Position numbers and translations under genes: made by a program. DNA of 64,000 nucleotides from Haloglomus salinum (lineage in GTDB: Archaea; Halobacteriota; Halobacteria; Halobacteriales; Haloarculaceae). The DNA is taken from NCBI RefSeq assembly GCF_024298825.1, contig NZ_CP101153.1, forward strand, positions 186,001 through 250,000. The letters are read 5' to 3'. The notes beneath the pieces were generated by a model. That model saw only the letters and a list, made by a program, of their open reading frames with translations, did not search any database and was not told the origin of the DNA. This document shows positions 27,318 to 35,847 of this stretch, in pieces; position 1 is the first letter of the stretch; every line of letters starts with the position of its first letter.

Positions 27318-27707
27318 ATGAAGACCACACGGCACGCGACCTACAACCTCAACTACCACATAGTGTGGGTGCCGAAGTACCGGAACTCGGTACTCATTAA
27401 CGAGGTCGCAGACCGTGTGCGAACCATCCTCCACGAAATTGCCGACGACAAGGGTCTCGAAATCCTCGACCTGACCGTACAACCCGATTACATCCACCTG
27501 TTCGTCAGTAGCCCGCCGAAACATGCCCCATCCCTTCTCGCCAACTGGTTCAAAGGCATCAGTTCGCGGAAGTACAACCACCGCTACGCCGACCACGACG
27601 GCGAGAAGATCGGGTGGGCGAGGGGCTACTACGCGGGAACTGCCGGAGAGGTCTCCAACGAGACGGTCTCGAACTACATCCAGCGTCACGAGGAGAGCGA
27701 GTCGTGA
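27318..27707 (+). CDS. tnpA: IS200/IS605 TnpA (Y1 HUH transposase), first metal His replaced
   Basis: A 129-residue Y1 transposase: TRHATYNLNYHIVWVPKYR at the N-terminus, LANWFKGISSRKY, and a C-terminal helix with the nucleophile Tyr in VSNYIQRHEE. It catalyses single-stranded excision and insertion at element ends. The HUH metal site usually reads PDH(V/I)HLF; here it is PDYIHLFVSSPP, so the first His is a Tyr (codon TAC, one C-to-T step from CAC). This may make the protein inactive in trans or in cis. It overlaps tnpB by 4 bp (GTGA). Confidence 0.9.
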   Translation: MKTTRHATYNLNYHIVWVPKYRNSVLINEVADRVRTILHEIADDKGLEILDLTVQPDYIHLFVSSPPKHAPSLLANWFKGISSRKYNHRYADHDGEKIGWARGYYAGTAGEVSNETVSNYIQRHEESES

Positions 27708-28942
27708 CCGAACTCACGAAGACGCTGGAACTGAAACTGGTCGAGCCGAACGCGCACAAGCGGCGAAAACTCCGTGAGACGAGAGCCGCGTATCAGCAGG
27801 CGCTTCAGGATGCCTTCGGCCAGCATTGCACCACGCAGTCCGAAGCGAACGACGTGGTGGTCGACTACGACCTGAGTGGGTACGCAAAGAACGCACTCAA
27901 GAAGTACGTGCCGCAGTTGACGACAACGTACAATGCGGGTGAACTTCACGACGACCACCCCGTCCGCTTCACAAACGAGGGGCTCCGGCTCGACCACAAG
28001 CCCGAGAACGCCATCGAGTGGTACGTCAAGATTCCACATCATGAGGATTACCACCTCTGGCTCCCCGCACAGCCGAACCCAGAACAGCGGGACTGGCTCG
28101 AAGCCTTGAACGCTGGCGATGCGGAGCTGGGAGAGAGTCGGCTGTTCGAGCGGGATGGGACGTGGTTTCTCCACGTCACCGCGACCCGCGACGTGGCGGA
28201 CGGTTCCGAGGTGTCCGCCGAAGAGTGGACGCCCATCGGTGTCGATATCGGGGAAGCGTCACTCGTCACGGTGTGTCACCGCGACGGAGACGGGACTCCA
28301 ACCGCTCCCGAACTGTGGGCCGACGAGGGCAAGACCGTTCGTCGGCTCCGCAAGACCTACTTCACGGCCACCCAGCGACTGCAGGAGCGTGAAAGCGAGC
28401 GTATCGCAGAATCGTTCGGCGACGACCTGTGGGACCAGATCGACGACGTGTTCCACCGTGTCACACGCGAAGTTGTGGCGTACGCCGAGTCCGTCGAGAA
28501 TCCGGTTCTCGTGCTGGAAGACCTGACGTACATCCGGGAGTCGATGGACTACGGCGCGTACATGAACCGCCGGCTTCACGGCTGGGGATTCGCGAAACTC
28601 CACGCGCAGATCCGCTACAAGGCCGTCGAGAAGGGCATCCCCGTCGAGACGGTGAACCCACGCAACACCTCGAAGGAGTGCCACGCGTGCGGTGAGGTGG
28701 GATACCGCCCTCAACAGGCGACGTTCAAGTGTACGAACGATGCGTGCTGGATGGGGGAGTATCAAGCGGACGTGAACGGAGCGGTGAATATTGCGGATCG
28801 CTACCTCAGTGGAGAGAGTCGTTCCAGAGAACACGAGAACGACGATGACTCGGCTGAGGATGGGGGGCGTTTGACCGCCCCACAAGACAGCCAAGCCGAT
28901 GCTGAGACCCAGCAGGCGACGCTTGGAACGTATGCGTCTTGA
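27704..28942 (+). CDS. tnpB: TnpB RNA-guided nuclease of the IS200/IS605 element
   Basis: A 412-residue TnpB starting at GTG 27704 (MTELTKTLELKLVEPNAHKRR), overlapping the tnpA stop. RuvC residues are visible: Asp in GVDIGEASL (about residue 181), Glu in LVLEDLTYI (about 272) and Asp in YQADVNGAVNIAD (about 356). The target-nucleic-acid zinc ribbon is CHACGEVGY...FKCTNDACW. TnpB uses a right-end RNA to cut target DNA and so retain the element. All three acidic residues are kept, so nuclease activity is possible even if TnpA is dead. Confidence 0.92.
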   Translation: MTELTKTLELKLVEPNAHKRRKLRETRAAYQQALQDAFGQHCTTQSEANDVVVDYDLSGYAKNALKKYVPQLTTTYNAGELHDDHPVRFTNEGLRLDHKPENAIEWYVKIPHHEDYHLWLPAQPNPEQRDWLEALNAGDAELGESRLFERDGTWFLHVTATRDVADGSEVSAEEWTPIGVDIGEASLVTVCHRDGDGTPTAPELWADEGKTVRRLRKTYFTATQRLQERESERIAESFGDDLWDQIDDVFHRVTREVVAYAESVENPVLVLEDLTYIRESMDYGAYMNRRLHGWGFAKLHAQIRYKAVEKGIPVETVNPRNTSKECHACGEVGYRPQQATFKCTNDACWMGEYQADVNGAVNIADRYLSGESRSREHENDDDSAEDGGRLTAPQDSQADAETQQATLGTYAS

Positions 28943-29014
28943 AACCGTAGGGCCAGGCTCAGCCTGAAATCCCGTGGTGGGATTCCCGCGTCTTCAGGCG
29001 CGGGAGGAGGTCAA
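28850..29014 (+). ncRNA. Candidate TnpB guide RNA (omegaRNA) at the right end
   Basis: In this family the guide RNA comes from the end of tnpB through the right end and carries a guide copied from the flank. Here that would cover the tnpB 3' end, the AAATCCCGTGGTGGGATT and TCCCGCG/CGCGGGA hairpins, and then the flanking sequence starting ATCGTTCGTG at 29015. This is placed by analogy only. Confidence 0.35.
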
Positions 29015-29380
29015 ATCGTTCGTGTACTCGAACTCGACATCGTAGCTCCAGCGCTCTTCGCCATCCGTGGTCGCGAGCGCAGAGACCGTCGTTCCTGACC
29101 CGACGACGATGGTGTCGTCGAAGAGGGTGGGGCCACCATCAACGGCCCCCAGGGTGGTCACCCAGCGCTTGCTGCCATCGGTGCGTGAAAGTGCGTACAC
29201 GCCGTCCTTCTCCGGGCCGAAGCATCCCGCGCAGGCGGTCACGATGCCAGCGGCTCCCGCTCGAAGGAGGTCACGACGCCCCATCCAGCCCCCAGCCATG
29301 CTAGATACTGGCTGACGTATGTGTGATATAGCTACTGCTTCGGCTGGTTCAGGTGAGTGCGTCGCTCCGATTGTGGAAGC

Positions 29381-29902
29381 TCACGGCTGGGCCCGGTCTC
29401 TCTCCCGATAGGCGACATCGAGGTCGAGGTCATCGTACATTCGGTCCAGCATCGCCAACGCCGATTGGAACTGGGCGTAGTGTTCGCGCATATACGCGAT
29501 TGTCTCCTCCTGAGGAATCACCGGGTAGCCTTCGACGTGCTCGATGTCGAGCGATCGACGCGGGTCAAGGACGAACTGCAGTGGCCCTGCCACCTCATCA
29601 GGGAGCTGGCGTTCGGATGCGGTCGGAAGGCCGAACGACTCGAAGAACGACTCCCAGGCGTCGACATCTCGCTCGCGAACTGCGAGGAACAGCGGGTAGT
29701 CTTCGGGGCTCCGACCGACCTGGTAGCCTCCCTGTGTCCACACGTAGACGGCATCGATTCGCGTGAATGCGAACGGCCAATTCCCGAACTGCGGGAGCAC
29801 GTAGGCCTCCTCGATAGTAGGTGGACTGACGCCGGCGCTCGCAGCGACGAGTTCGCGTGCAGCAACCCTCACACGGTCGTCGACTATCGAGAGGCCATCG
29901 GC
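29381..29902 (-). pseudogene. Truncated HTH-antitoxin-like gene cut by an IS1341 element
   Basis: The frame reads GLSIVDDRVRVAARELVAASAG...EEAYVLPQFGNWPFAFTRIDAVYVWTQGGYQVGRSPEDYPLFLAV to a stop at 29381. It matches the C-terminal two thirds of the intact protein at 49503-50186 (AYVIPHLAGIEFAYTEIDAAYVWTEGGYQVARSHDDYPVFIVV). The N-terminal HTH part is missing: the insertion-sequence end begins at 29903, and no HTH half is found beyond the element's other end. Its nucleotidyltransferase partner is also absent. An internal ATG at 29872 could still start a fragment. Confidence 0.75.
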
Positions 29903-31345
29903 TTGACATCCTCCTCCGGTTAAAGCCGGAGGAATCCCGAGCGTTGGGATATTAGGGTTTGCAGTCTCCCTGCTCTCTCGTGTTGAACGACCCGCTCTCG
30001 CGGTCGAACAGGAAGACTCCGGGCTGTGCCAAACAGCCGTTACTCATATCCCCCGTCGGGGGACTCTGAGTTATCTTTCGGCGGATGTTCACCGCACCGT
30101 TCACGTCCGCGTTCATCGTCGCCCCGCACGACTCACAGACGTACAGACCGCGCTCCACCCGATTCGAGTCACGAATCTGCCCACAACACGAACACGTCTT
30201 GCTCGTGTTTTCCTCATCCACTTGATCAACGAGGATACCGTGTTCCTCGGCCTTGTATTCGAGCAGATTCGTGAAGCGGTCAAACTCCCATCCGTGGAGT
30301 TTCTTGTTCCCCGACACGCCCCAGTTCCGCGAGTCGCCGTGCCCATCCTCGCGTATGTCACCGAGGTCGCCAACTGCTATCTTCTCCACACCTTCTTCGA
30401 CACACCGCTGAACGATGTGTTTCGAGAGCGTGTGGAGGAAGTGGGCTTTGCGTCGGGAGAGTTTCTGTCGAGCTTTCCGCGCACGCTTCGACGGGCCGTT
30501 CTCGCCTTCGGTCTGGTACTCCTCGCAGGTGAAGTAGTGCTTGTCCTCTTTCAGCACGTTCCCCGGATATAGTTCACTCGCGCCATCTTCGTAGTCGATA
30601 GCGAGGTAGTTGCTGATGCCAAGATCGATACCCGCCGTGTTGTTACCCGATGCGTTTTCGACTGGAATCTCTTTCTTGCAGACGAGGTGGAGTTCCCACT
30701 CGTCGCCGTTCCAGACAGCACGCACCTGTTGGATGTTTTCGACTTCTACGTCGGGGCGAGTTTCGTACTCTGCGAGGATGAAGTCAGACCGGCTCTCTTT
30801 CAGGTTGAAGCCTTTCGAGAGGCGGAGTTGGCCGTGCTTGTCGTCGTGCTTGATGGCTCGCTTCTTCCACGTGACGGTGGAGCGCGCGTGGTCGTTGCCA
30901 CGTTTTCGGTAGCCCGGTGGGTTGTTGCCGCCGTCGGAGTTATACCAGCCGGTGAACGCTTCAGCAAGTTCTTCGAGAACTCGCTGACTTGACTGAGAAT
31001 GCAGGTCACTGTAGCGTTCGTGATCTTTCAACTCCGATTTCAGCTCGGCTTCGTCGGGTATCTCACCGGTTTCGTCCCACCGTTCTTGGATGTAGTAGCG
31101 TCCGACGTTCCACAGTTTGGATGCAGAGAACCCGCACTGGTCAAGGTCGTCACGAACCTGTTGGTGGTTCGTGATGCGTGCGACGTAGGTGCGAGTTGTC
31201 TCCAGCATCGTACTGTCTTCATAATATGTTATGGAAGAATATGTATTAAAATCAACGACCAAGAGAGGAGAATATCCGGCTATGGCATCGACCGGCAGAA
31301 GTCACGCACCATGTCGGCTGTATCCCCCGCCTAAAGGCGGAGGTA
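29903..31345 (-). mobile_element. IS1341-type (tnpB-only) element
   Basis: A tnpB gene without tnpA lies between the right-end hairpin CCTCCGG/CCGGAGG (29913-29932, followed outward by GGATGTCAA) and a left-end hairpin CCGCCT/AGGCGG (31327-31340). The exact left boundary near 31345 is not fixed by a reading frame. It depends on a TnpA in trans for movement. Confidence 0.8.
29952..31208 (-). CDS. tnpB: TnpB of an IS1341-type element
   Basis: A 418-residue TnpB from ATG 31208 (MLETTRTYVARITNHQQVRDDL). RuvC-I Asp is in AGIDLGISNYLAI (about residue 196), the zinc ribbon is CSCCGQIRDSN...YVCESCG, and RuvC-III is MNADVNGAVNIRRK. At the RuvC-II place it reads KIAVGDLGDIRED rather than the usual xxEDL; this GDL form is common in the haloarchaeal group I recall, so the acidic role may be taken by a nearby residue. 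The tail (GCLAQPGVFLFDRESGSFNTREQGDCKP) is typical of haloarchaeal TnpB. A longer frame upstream to 31262 includes AT-rich leader and is not used. Confidence 0.92.
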   Translation of the reverse strand: MLETTRTYVARITNHQQVRDDLDQCGFSASKLWNVGRYYIQERWDETGEIPDEAELKSELKDHERYSDLHSQSSQRVLEELAEAFTGWYNSDGGNNPPGYRKRGNDHARSTVTWKKRAIKHDDKHGQLRLSKGFNLKESRSDFILAEYETRPDVEVENIQQVRAVWNGDEWELHLVCKKEIPVENASGNNTAGIDLGISNYLAIDYEDGASELYPGNVLKEDKHYFTCEEYQTEGENGPSKRARKARQKLSRRKAHFLHTLSKHIVQRCVEEGVEKIAVGDLGDIREDGHGDSRNWGVSGNKKLHGWEFDRFTNLLEYKAEEHGILVDQVDEENTSKTCSCCGQIRDSNRVERGLYVCESCGATMNADVNGAVNIRRKITQSPPTGDMSNGCLAQPGVFLFDRESGSFNTREQGDCKP

Positions 31346-32123
31346 TTAGCCTTGTAGTCTCTATAAACAAATATCATACTACAGTATCCGGGGGGCTGTC
31401 TGATTCCTGGAGACCGAGCCACGACGCATCGATAGCGACCATATGTACTGTGGAACCGGATAGGGGCCACAAACCACCCGATACCCGATTTGGGTGCTGC
31501 TGAGGCGCCCTAACCTTTGTCTCGGTCTCCGCTAGAGTGGGTTGTGTGACCGAAATCAGTGGTAGAATCGAGTAGAGAGGGAGAAACGGGGGCGATGTCT
31601 CGCGGCGCGCTCCGAGGACCGAGGAATCGGGGAATAGAGTGGGCTCCATATCGATGAGGAGCGAACGTTCCAGAATCCTGTACTGACGTAAGGATGCATC
31701 GAATCGCAAGACTGCACCAACCTTACGCTATCCGTGCGCGAGATATCATTCCCATCTGAGATGAATATTGAATCCTCCCTTCGCGTAATACTCCCCGGAA
31801 CCGCTTCGCCAGGCCTGCTCGGCGAGCCGTCGCCCTCTGGTTGCTCTCCGAGCGAAGCGGTCCCTCACAGTTCACTAGTCGATTTTCAACACCTCCATCA
31901 CACTCTAGCGGAGAACGCAGCTAACCTTCGGCCGCCTGAGCGACGACTAGCCGGCTTGGAATGCAACGAGAGCCAGTAACCCCACTCCGAGGTAACCTTA
32001 CGGAAAATCAAGAAGAAAGCCTCGCCGTGAAGGGCGGGGCGGATGTCAAGTCGGCTCCGTCGACAATCTGCATCGGTGCAGCCGCTGCGGTTCGTGTATC
32101 CACGTTCTCGCAGGGTGTTGGGG
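31346..32123. other. Non-coding stretch with a solitary insertion-sequence end
   Basis: About 780 bp without a convincing gene. Near 32020-32046 it contains CTCGCCGTGAAGGGCGGGGCGGATGTCAAG, here given in part: the CGCC/GGCG hairpin and the GGATGTCAA end match the right end of the 29903 element, so a TnpB-type element or a MITE-like derivative once ended here. A 111-codon minus-strand frame (31374-31709) has no coding character. The remainder is relatively AT-rich and unrecognised. Confidence 0.45.
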
Positions 32124-32936
32124 TCAATCCGTCTCCATCTGCTCCCGAAGCGCGGTCGCGGCGTGATCGAACCGCTCATGGAGGAAATCGGTTCCCGATA
32201 CCGCGCGCTCCTCGAGGAACTGGGCGTGGTCGGAGCGTTCGTCAGCATCGATTTCGGCCGCCCCCACGCACTCGACGTACCCGTCCAGCGCCCGCTGGAA
32301 CGCTCGGGCGAAGTGGTCGTACGACCCGTCGACCAGCTCCATGTTGTCGTCGAGACCTTCGATGAGTGCCCGGTAGACCGTAGCCGCTGACTCGTAGGCT
32401 CCTCGGGATTGAAACGTCGACGCCAGGTCGAACAGGTCCGAGAAGTCGATCGGTTCGAAGACCACGGCGTACTCCGGATTCGTCTCCTCGAACCGTCCAT
32501 CGATATCCGTACGGAGATCGTCGACGGATCGCGGGGTAGACTCGCCGAATCGAGCGACAAAACGGTCACGCAACGAGGGGTCCGTGGCCAACTCGTCACG
32601 GAGGAACGCACGGAGTTCGTCGGCCTCGGCCCGGTCGAGCGTGGTCTCGACGTGGTGGCCTTCGTCCTTGGGTGGGTCGTCGACGAGCGAGAGCAAGACG
32701 GCCACCGCGTGCTTGCAGATACCGGGCCCATCGTACGGGCAGCTGCACTGGCACTCGATATCTGCTGTCGAGTGGTCGAGTGTCAGGTCGTAGTCGCGAC
32801 TGCCGCTGACGACGGCCGTAACCGTCTCACCGAACCTGGACCGTCGCTTGATTCGGCCCTCCGCCAGGTACCTCTCTCCTCGCTCGTAGACGGCTTCCGT
32901 ACAACGATCTCGAACGTCGCTCTCGGTGAGATCCAT
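32124..32936 (-). CDS. SWIM zinc-finger protein
   Basis: A 270-residue protein from ATG 32936 (MDLTESDVRDRCTEAVYERGERYLAEGRI). The SWIM motif CxCx(n)CxH is Cys64, Cys66, Cys74 and His76 (CQCSCPYDGPGICKHAVAV), preceded by the usual small beta domain with AVVSGSRDYDLTL. The C-terminal 180 residues are helical (TPR-like, FQSRGAYESAATVYRALIEGLDDN). SWIM fingers bind DNA or proteins; full-length bacterial relatives sit next to SNF2 helicases, none of which is seen here. Function unknown. Confidence 0.85.
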   Translation of the reverse strand: MDLTESDVRDRCTEAVYERGERYLAEGRIKRRSRFGETVTAVVSGSRDYDLTLDHSTADIECQCSCPYDGPGICKHAVAVLLSLVDDPPKDEGHHVETTLDRAEADELRAFLRDELATDPSLRDRFVARFGESTPRSVDDLRTDIDGRFEETNPEYAVVFEPIDFSDLFDLASTFQSRGAYESAATVYRALIEGLDDNMELVDGSYDHFARAFQRALDGYVECVGAAEIDADERSDHAQFLEERAVSGTDFLHERFDHAATALREQMETD

Positions 32937-33076
32937 CCTCTAGCTGCAGATGCAATGATACAGGGATACATGAGCCTTGGAGATAGACGGCTGTCAGCTA
33001 CATCCTCTCCCGAATTCTGAATACATAGCGGATATCCAGACGCTCAGGCCCCACCTCGAGTGTTCGAATAGGTGGA

Positions 33077-33760
33077 CTACGGGATCTCATCAACCGCCGC
33101 CCGAAGGTCAGATACCGTCGCCCAGGTGAAGACTCGCTCTCGGGAGAGGTGTTCGAGATGGGCGGCCGCCATCCCGTTCTCGTAGTGCTCGCGCTGGGTC
33201 CGGTCGTCGTCATATACACGCTGGAGTACCCACGCCTTCGCCCGATAGGACGGTGCGTACAGCAGGCCCAGTTCCCACACGTAGCCGCCGTCGAAGTCCT
33301 CCAGCACCGCAACTACGTGGGTCGCCATCCCACACAGCACGTCGAACAGGCGGGCCCACAGGGCCATCTCCTCACGGGTCAGACCGAAATCCTCCAGCCG
33401 GACGGCGACCGCTGGTGGGTCACGACGGTCGTCAAGTCGGCCACAGACCAGTCCCCGGCGGTCGGCTGCCTCACCGTCTCCACCCGCGCCCGCCACGAGA
33501 TACCGACGTGAGTGGCCCTTGATCTGCTCGAGCCGGTCACCGTTCACGAGGTCCTTGAGTCGCTGGTATTCAGTGGGTGTCAACGAGGTCGCACCAGCAT
33601 CCACGAGTCGGTCTTCTACATTCGCGGCCGCATCCACGTCTGCGGGCGCTGGCGATGATTGCTCCCCTTTACCCGAACCGTCCGTGTGGTCGTCACCGTC
33701 GGCAGGGTCCATGCTGGTCGTCGCTCCGGAGCACACATCAATTATGTGTTCGGATACCAT
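33077..33760 (-). CDS. Possible nucleoside deoxyribosyltransferase/TIR-like protein
   Basis: About 227 residues from ATG 33760 (MVSEHIIDVCSG); an internal ATG at 33712 (MDPADGDD) is equally possible. The N-terminal half is acidic and likely disordered, then a helical block (LTPTEYQRLKDLVNGDRLEQIKGHSRRYLV). The C-terminal half has HVVAVLEDFDGGYVWELGLLYAPSYRAKAWVLQRVYDDD, the strand-DxDGG-xxxELG-helix pattern of nucleoside 2-deoxyribosyltransferase/TIR-like folds, where the Glu is catalytic. It is divergent from an HTH gene 78 bp away, with a shared palindrome. If the fold is right, it could be an NAD- or nucleotide-consuming effector; this is inference. Confidence 0.6.
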   Translation of the reverse strand: MVSEHIIDVCSGATTSMDPADGDDHTDGSGKGEQSSPAPADVDAAANVEDRLVDAGATSLTPTEYQRLKDLVNGDRLEQIKGHSRRYLVAGAGGDGEAADRRGLVCGRLDDRRDPPAVAVRLEDFGLTREEMALWARLFDVLCGMATHVVAVLEDFDGGYVWELGLLYAPSYRAKAWVLQRVYDDDRTQREHYENGMAAAHLEHLSRERVFTWATVSDLRAAVDEIP

Positions 33761-33789
33761 ATCACTTTGTAGACTATCTGTGGAATCAA

Positions 33790-33801
33790 ACTCATTTGAG
33801 T
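33790..33801. promoter_or_regulatory. Palindrome in a divergent promoter
   Basis: ACTCAttTGAGT is a perfect 5-bp inverted repeat in the 78-bp gap between the divergent genes at 33760 and 33839, a likely site for the HTH protein encoded at 33839. A TATA-like GTTTAT lies at 33808-33813, about 28 bp before the ATG at 33839. Confidence 0.45.
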
Positions 33802-33838
33802 GAAAGTGTTTATGGCGCCGCGTGGTGTACGGGGCGAT

Positions 33839-34261
33839 ATGGAACCGCAGACGAGAGAGCCCGACCACGGCGACGAGGGGTTCGATACGTGGCGGGCGCT
33901 CCAGGAGGCGACGGACACGCCCCGGGCGGACCTGCTGTCGGACATCGCCGGTCATCCGAAGGGTGCACCGAGCGTCGAGGAGTTGGCGTACGTGAACCCC
34001 GACAAGAGCGAGGACGCCATCCGCCGGCACCTCCGGCGCCTCGTCGACGCCAAGGTCGTCCGGGTGCTGGAGGTCGTGCCCGGCAATCGGCGCCGGGACT
34101 TCCCGAACAAGTTCTACACGATCACCGACGAGGCGCGGGCGCTGTTCGACCGGAACGGGCTGTTCCCACGCGAGGCGTGGCAGCGCCAGTACGAGGCCGT
34201 CGAGAAGACGGCCCGGATTCGGGATGTCGAGCAGATGCCCCGACCGGCGGGGAAGGACTGA
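33839..34261 (+). CDS. Winged-HTH (ArsR/MarR-like) regulator
   Basis: A 140-residue protein from ATG 33839 (MEPQTREPDHGDEGFDTW). The HTH core is RADLLSDIAGHPKGAPSVEELAYVNPDKSEDAIRRHLRRLVDAKVVRVLEVV with a wing NRRRDFPNKFYTITDEAR. The core layout (helix, LAYVNPD.S...I..HL..L...G(K)V) resembles the regulator at 43939 (MYELEELNPSVSDATVYKHIQKLIDAGIV), so both belong to one haloarchaeal family. It probably controls its divergent neighbour and itself through the palindrome between them. An upstream ATG at 33812 overlaps the TATA-like box. Confidence 0.8.
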   Translation: MEPQTREPDHGDEGFDTWRALQEATDTPRADLLSDIAGHPKGAPSVEELAYVNPDKSEDAIRRHLRRLVDAKVVRVLEVVPGNRRRDFPNKFYTITDEARALFDRNGLFPREAWQRQYEAVEKTARIRDVEQMPRPAGKD

Positions 34262-34388
34262 CTGATTTCGGCCCCACGTATTCGCCGAAATCGTTCACCG
34301 ACAGAGTTGCCCAACAGGCGGCGACGTACATCGATACGGGCTGACCCTCGATAGCACTCATTGTCGCTACCGCACTTCCTTCTCGCAG

Positions 34389-35462
34389 TCAGCTCAGGTG
34401 CTGCCAGATGGTCGTCGGGTCGGCACTATTGAGTTCTGCATTCGTCTCCATCTGTCGGAGTTCTCTCACACAGCGCTTCGCGACGAGCGGGTAGACATCG
34501 GCAGGGACGAGCTCTCTCTCGAGTCGCATGATCTCCTTCCAGTTCTCGGCCCACATGTCCTCGACGACGCGGGGGTACAGGTCGTCGGTCAGATGGACGC
34601 CGAACTCCCGGCCCTCCTCGACGACCATCGAGCGGACCTCCTTGCGGATGCGCGCCGACGTGCAGTATGCCGCGACGAGATACGCCGCACCGGAGTCGGC
34701 GTCGTCGGGGTTGCGGCCGAACTGCTCGCGGTTGAGCTCCTCGAATGCCTCGCGGACGACTTTCACACGGCGCTCCTGAGCGTCACTCCGGATGACGACA
34801 CCCTCGGCGCGAACGTCCGGTGCGAGCGAGGACGGTGGAACCTCGAAGGACTCCGGGTCGACCCCCGACGATTCCTCGAGGATGGTTGCTGGGACGAACG
34901 CGTGTGCTGTCGGCGCTGTCTCGTCGCGAATGCGCTCCAGAACGTCCCAGGCTTCAGCCGTCGAGAGGAAGCCCTCGAACGTCTCGGCGTAGGGGTCGCC
35001 CGCCGGTGTCATCGTCTCGATAGCCGTGTACGGAAGCACGTCGAAGCCGACCAGCGCAGGGAGGTCACGGTCGGTGTAACCGTAGTCCAGCGTCGAGTAG
35101 ACGAGGTTCTCCGCGTAGACGATGAGCGGGCTGTCGTACGCATCGTGTAGTTCGCGGAGGGCCGCCGACTCGATACCCTCGCGGAGGCAACGGACGGCCC
35201 GGTGGAGGGCACCGTCGATATCGTCGAGGTTCTCGCGGTGGTTACCCCGAATCGACCGCCGGGTGCCGAAGACCAGACTCCCATCCCTATCCGCTGCACT
35301 GACGACTGACTCGGGATACACCTCGGAGTACCGCTTGTCGAAGCACGTGAATCGGAAGCTGCTCCCGTCGTACTTCTCGACCACCGTCAGATCATCGGCG
35401 GCGAAGAACGCCTCCGGGACGACGGGATGGTCGTAGCGTGGGACTTTGGGGTAGACTTTCAT
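34389..35462 (-). CDS. RNA ligase family protein (Rnl2-like nucleotidyltransferase)
   Basis: A 357-residue protein from ATG 35462 (MKVYPKVPRYDHPVVPEAFF). The adenylation motif I is VVEKYDGSSFRF, with Lys30 as the predicted AMP-accepting residue. Further nucleotidyltransferase motifs follow: SLVFGTRRSIRG, IVYAENLVYSTLDY (motif IIIa-like), RAEGVVIRSD (motif IV) and RRVKVVREAF (motif V). The C-terminal 110 residues are helical and may give RNA specificity. Such ligases seal nicked RNA after damage by toxins. The neighbours on both sides are HTH/toxin-like modules, so a defence or repair role is plausible but unproven. Confidence 0.82.
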   Translation of the reverse strand: MKVYPKVPRYDHPVVPEAFFAADDLTVVEKYDGSSFRFTCFDKRYSEVYPESVVSAADRDGSLVFGTRRSIRGNHRENLDDIDGALHRAVRCLREGIESAALRELHDAYDSPLIVYAENLVYSTLDYGYTDRDLPALVGFDVLPYTAIETMTPAGDPYAETFEGFLSTAEAWDVLERIRDETAPTAHAFVPATILEESSGVDPESFEVPPSSLAPDVRAEGVVIRSDAQERRVKVVREAFEELNREQFGRNPDDADSGAAYLVAAYCTSARIRKEVRSMVVEEGREFGVHLTDDLYPRVVEDMWAENWKEIMRLERELVPADVYPLVAKRCVRELRQMETNAELNSADPTTIWQHLS

Positions 35463-35847
35463 CGTATCGGGGCGACCGAGTCGCTGTCCTATCGTTCCGT
35501 CCCGTCGGATTAAGCGATGCGCCGCATCGTGAAGCAATCACACGGGGTCGAACGGTCTCCCCTGCTGGAGCCTTTTATCACTCAGATGGCATCGGGTATA
35601 TTCCGCTCCCAAGCATCCGTTCTCTCCGTTCGTGGGAATCCCACTGCCACTCGTCATCCTATGGACGCCGTGAGCATCACTACGATCACGAGTACCGTCC
35701 AGTCTCGTAGCGGGGCGACACGACACGTCGCCGGAGACCATTGAAACCTGATTGTATTCTGTTGCTGCGGGGCTGGCCTTCGACGTAGAGACACTCTTCG
35801 GTAGCCTCTCGAAACAGGTCGAGATCCCCCTCTCGCAGGAGGAGGTC
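35463..35847. other. 385-bp intergenic gap, no gene seen
   Basis: Between the RNA ligase start and the TumE-like gene. Short frames on both strands have no coding character. It must hold the ligase promoter (minus strand, near 35490). Nothing else was recognised. Confidence 0.4.

Larger units (their letters stand above)
27179..29014 (+). mobile_element. IS200/IS605-family element with tnpA and tnpB
   Basis: About 1.84 kb. The left end has hairpin ACCCCCG/CGGGGGT (27192-27213) and the right end hairpin TCCCGCG/CGCGGGA (28984-29005); both loops contain TTCAGG. There are no terminal inverted repeats or target duplication, as expected for single-strand peel-and-paste transposition by a Y1 HUH transposase. 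The ends are set by the reading frame of the interrupted gene and by the GTCAA end seen in the 29903 element; an uncertainty of 2-3 bp remains. Confidence 0.88.
26225..29299 (-). pseudogene. PQQ-repeat Tat lipoprotein gene split by an IS200/IS605 element
   Basis: The N-terminal part (29015-29299) starts MAGGWMGRRDLLRAGAAGIVTACAGC, a Tat lipoprotein signal, followed by propeller blades (GVYALSRTDGSKRW, TTDGEERWSYD). The C-terminal part (26225-27178) continues with seven more blades (LYALSAADGSEQWTV ... VAIDVTDGSERWTF) to a TGA/TAG-bounded end. Removing 27179-29014 joins the halves in frame (95 + 318 codons, 412 residues), restoring ...YTNDFIKDPVLVDE... across the join. So the element inserted cleanly with no target duplication. 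The inserted element now probably inactivates a surface or periplasm-like propeller protein. Confidence 0.85.

Noticed and set aside
31374-31709. 111-codon minus-strand frame
   Set aside because: No coding character or start signals; sits in IS-remnant DNA.
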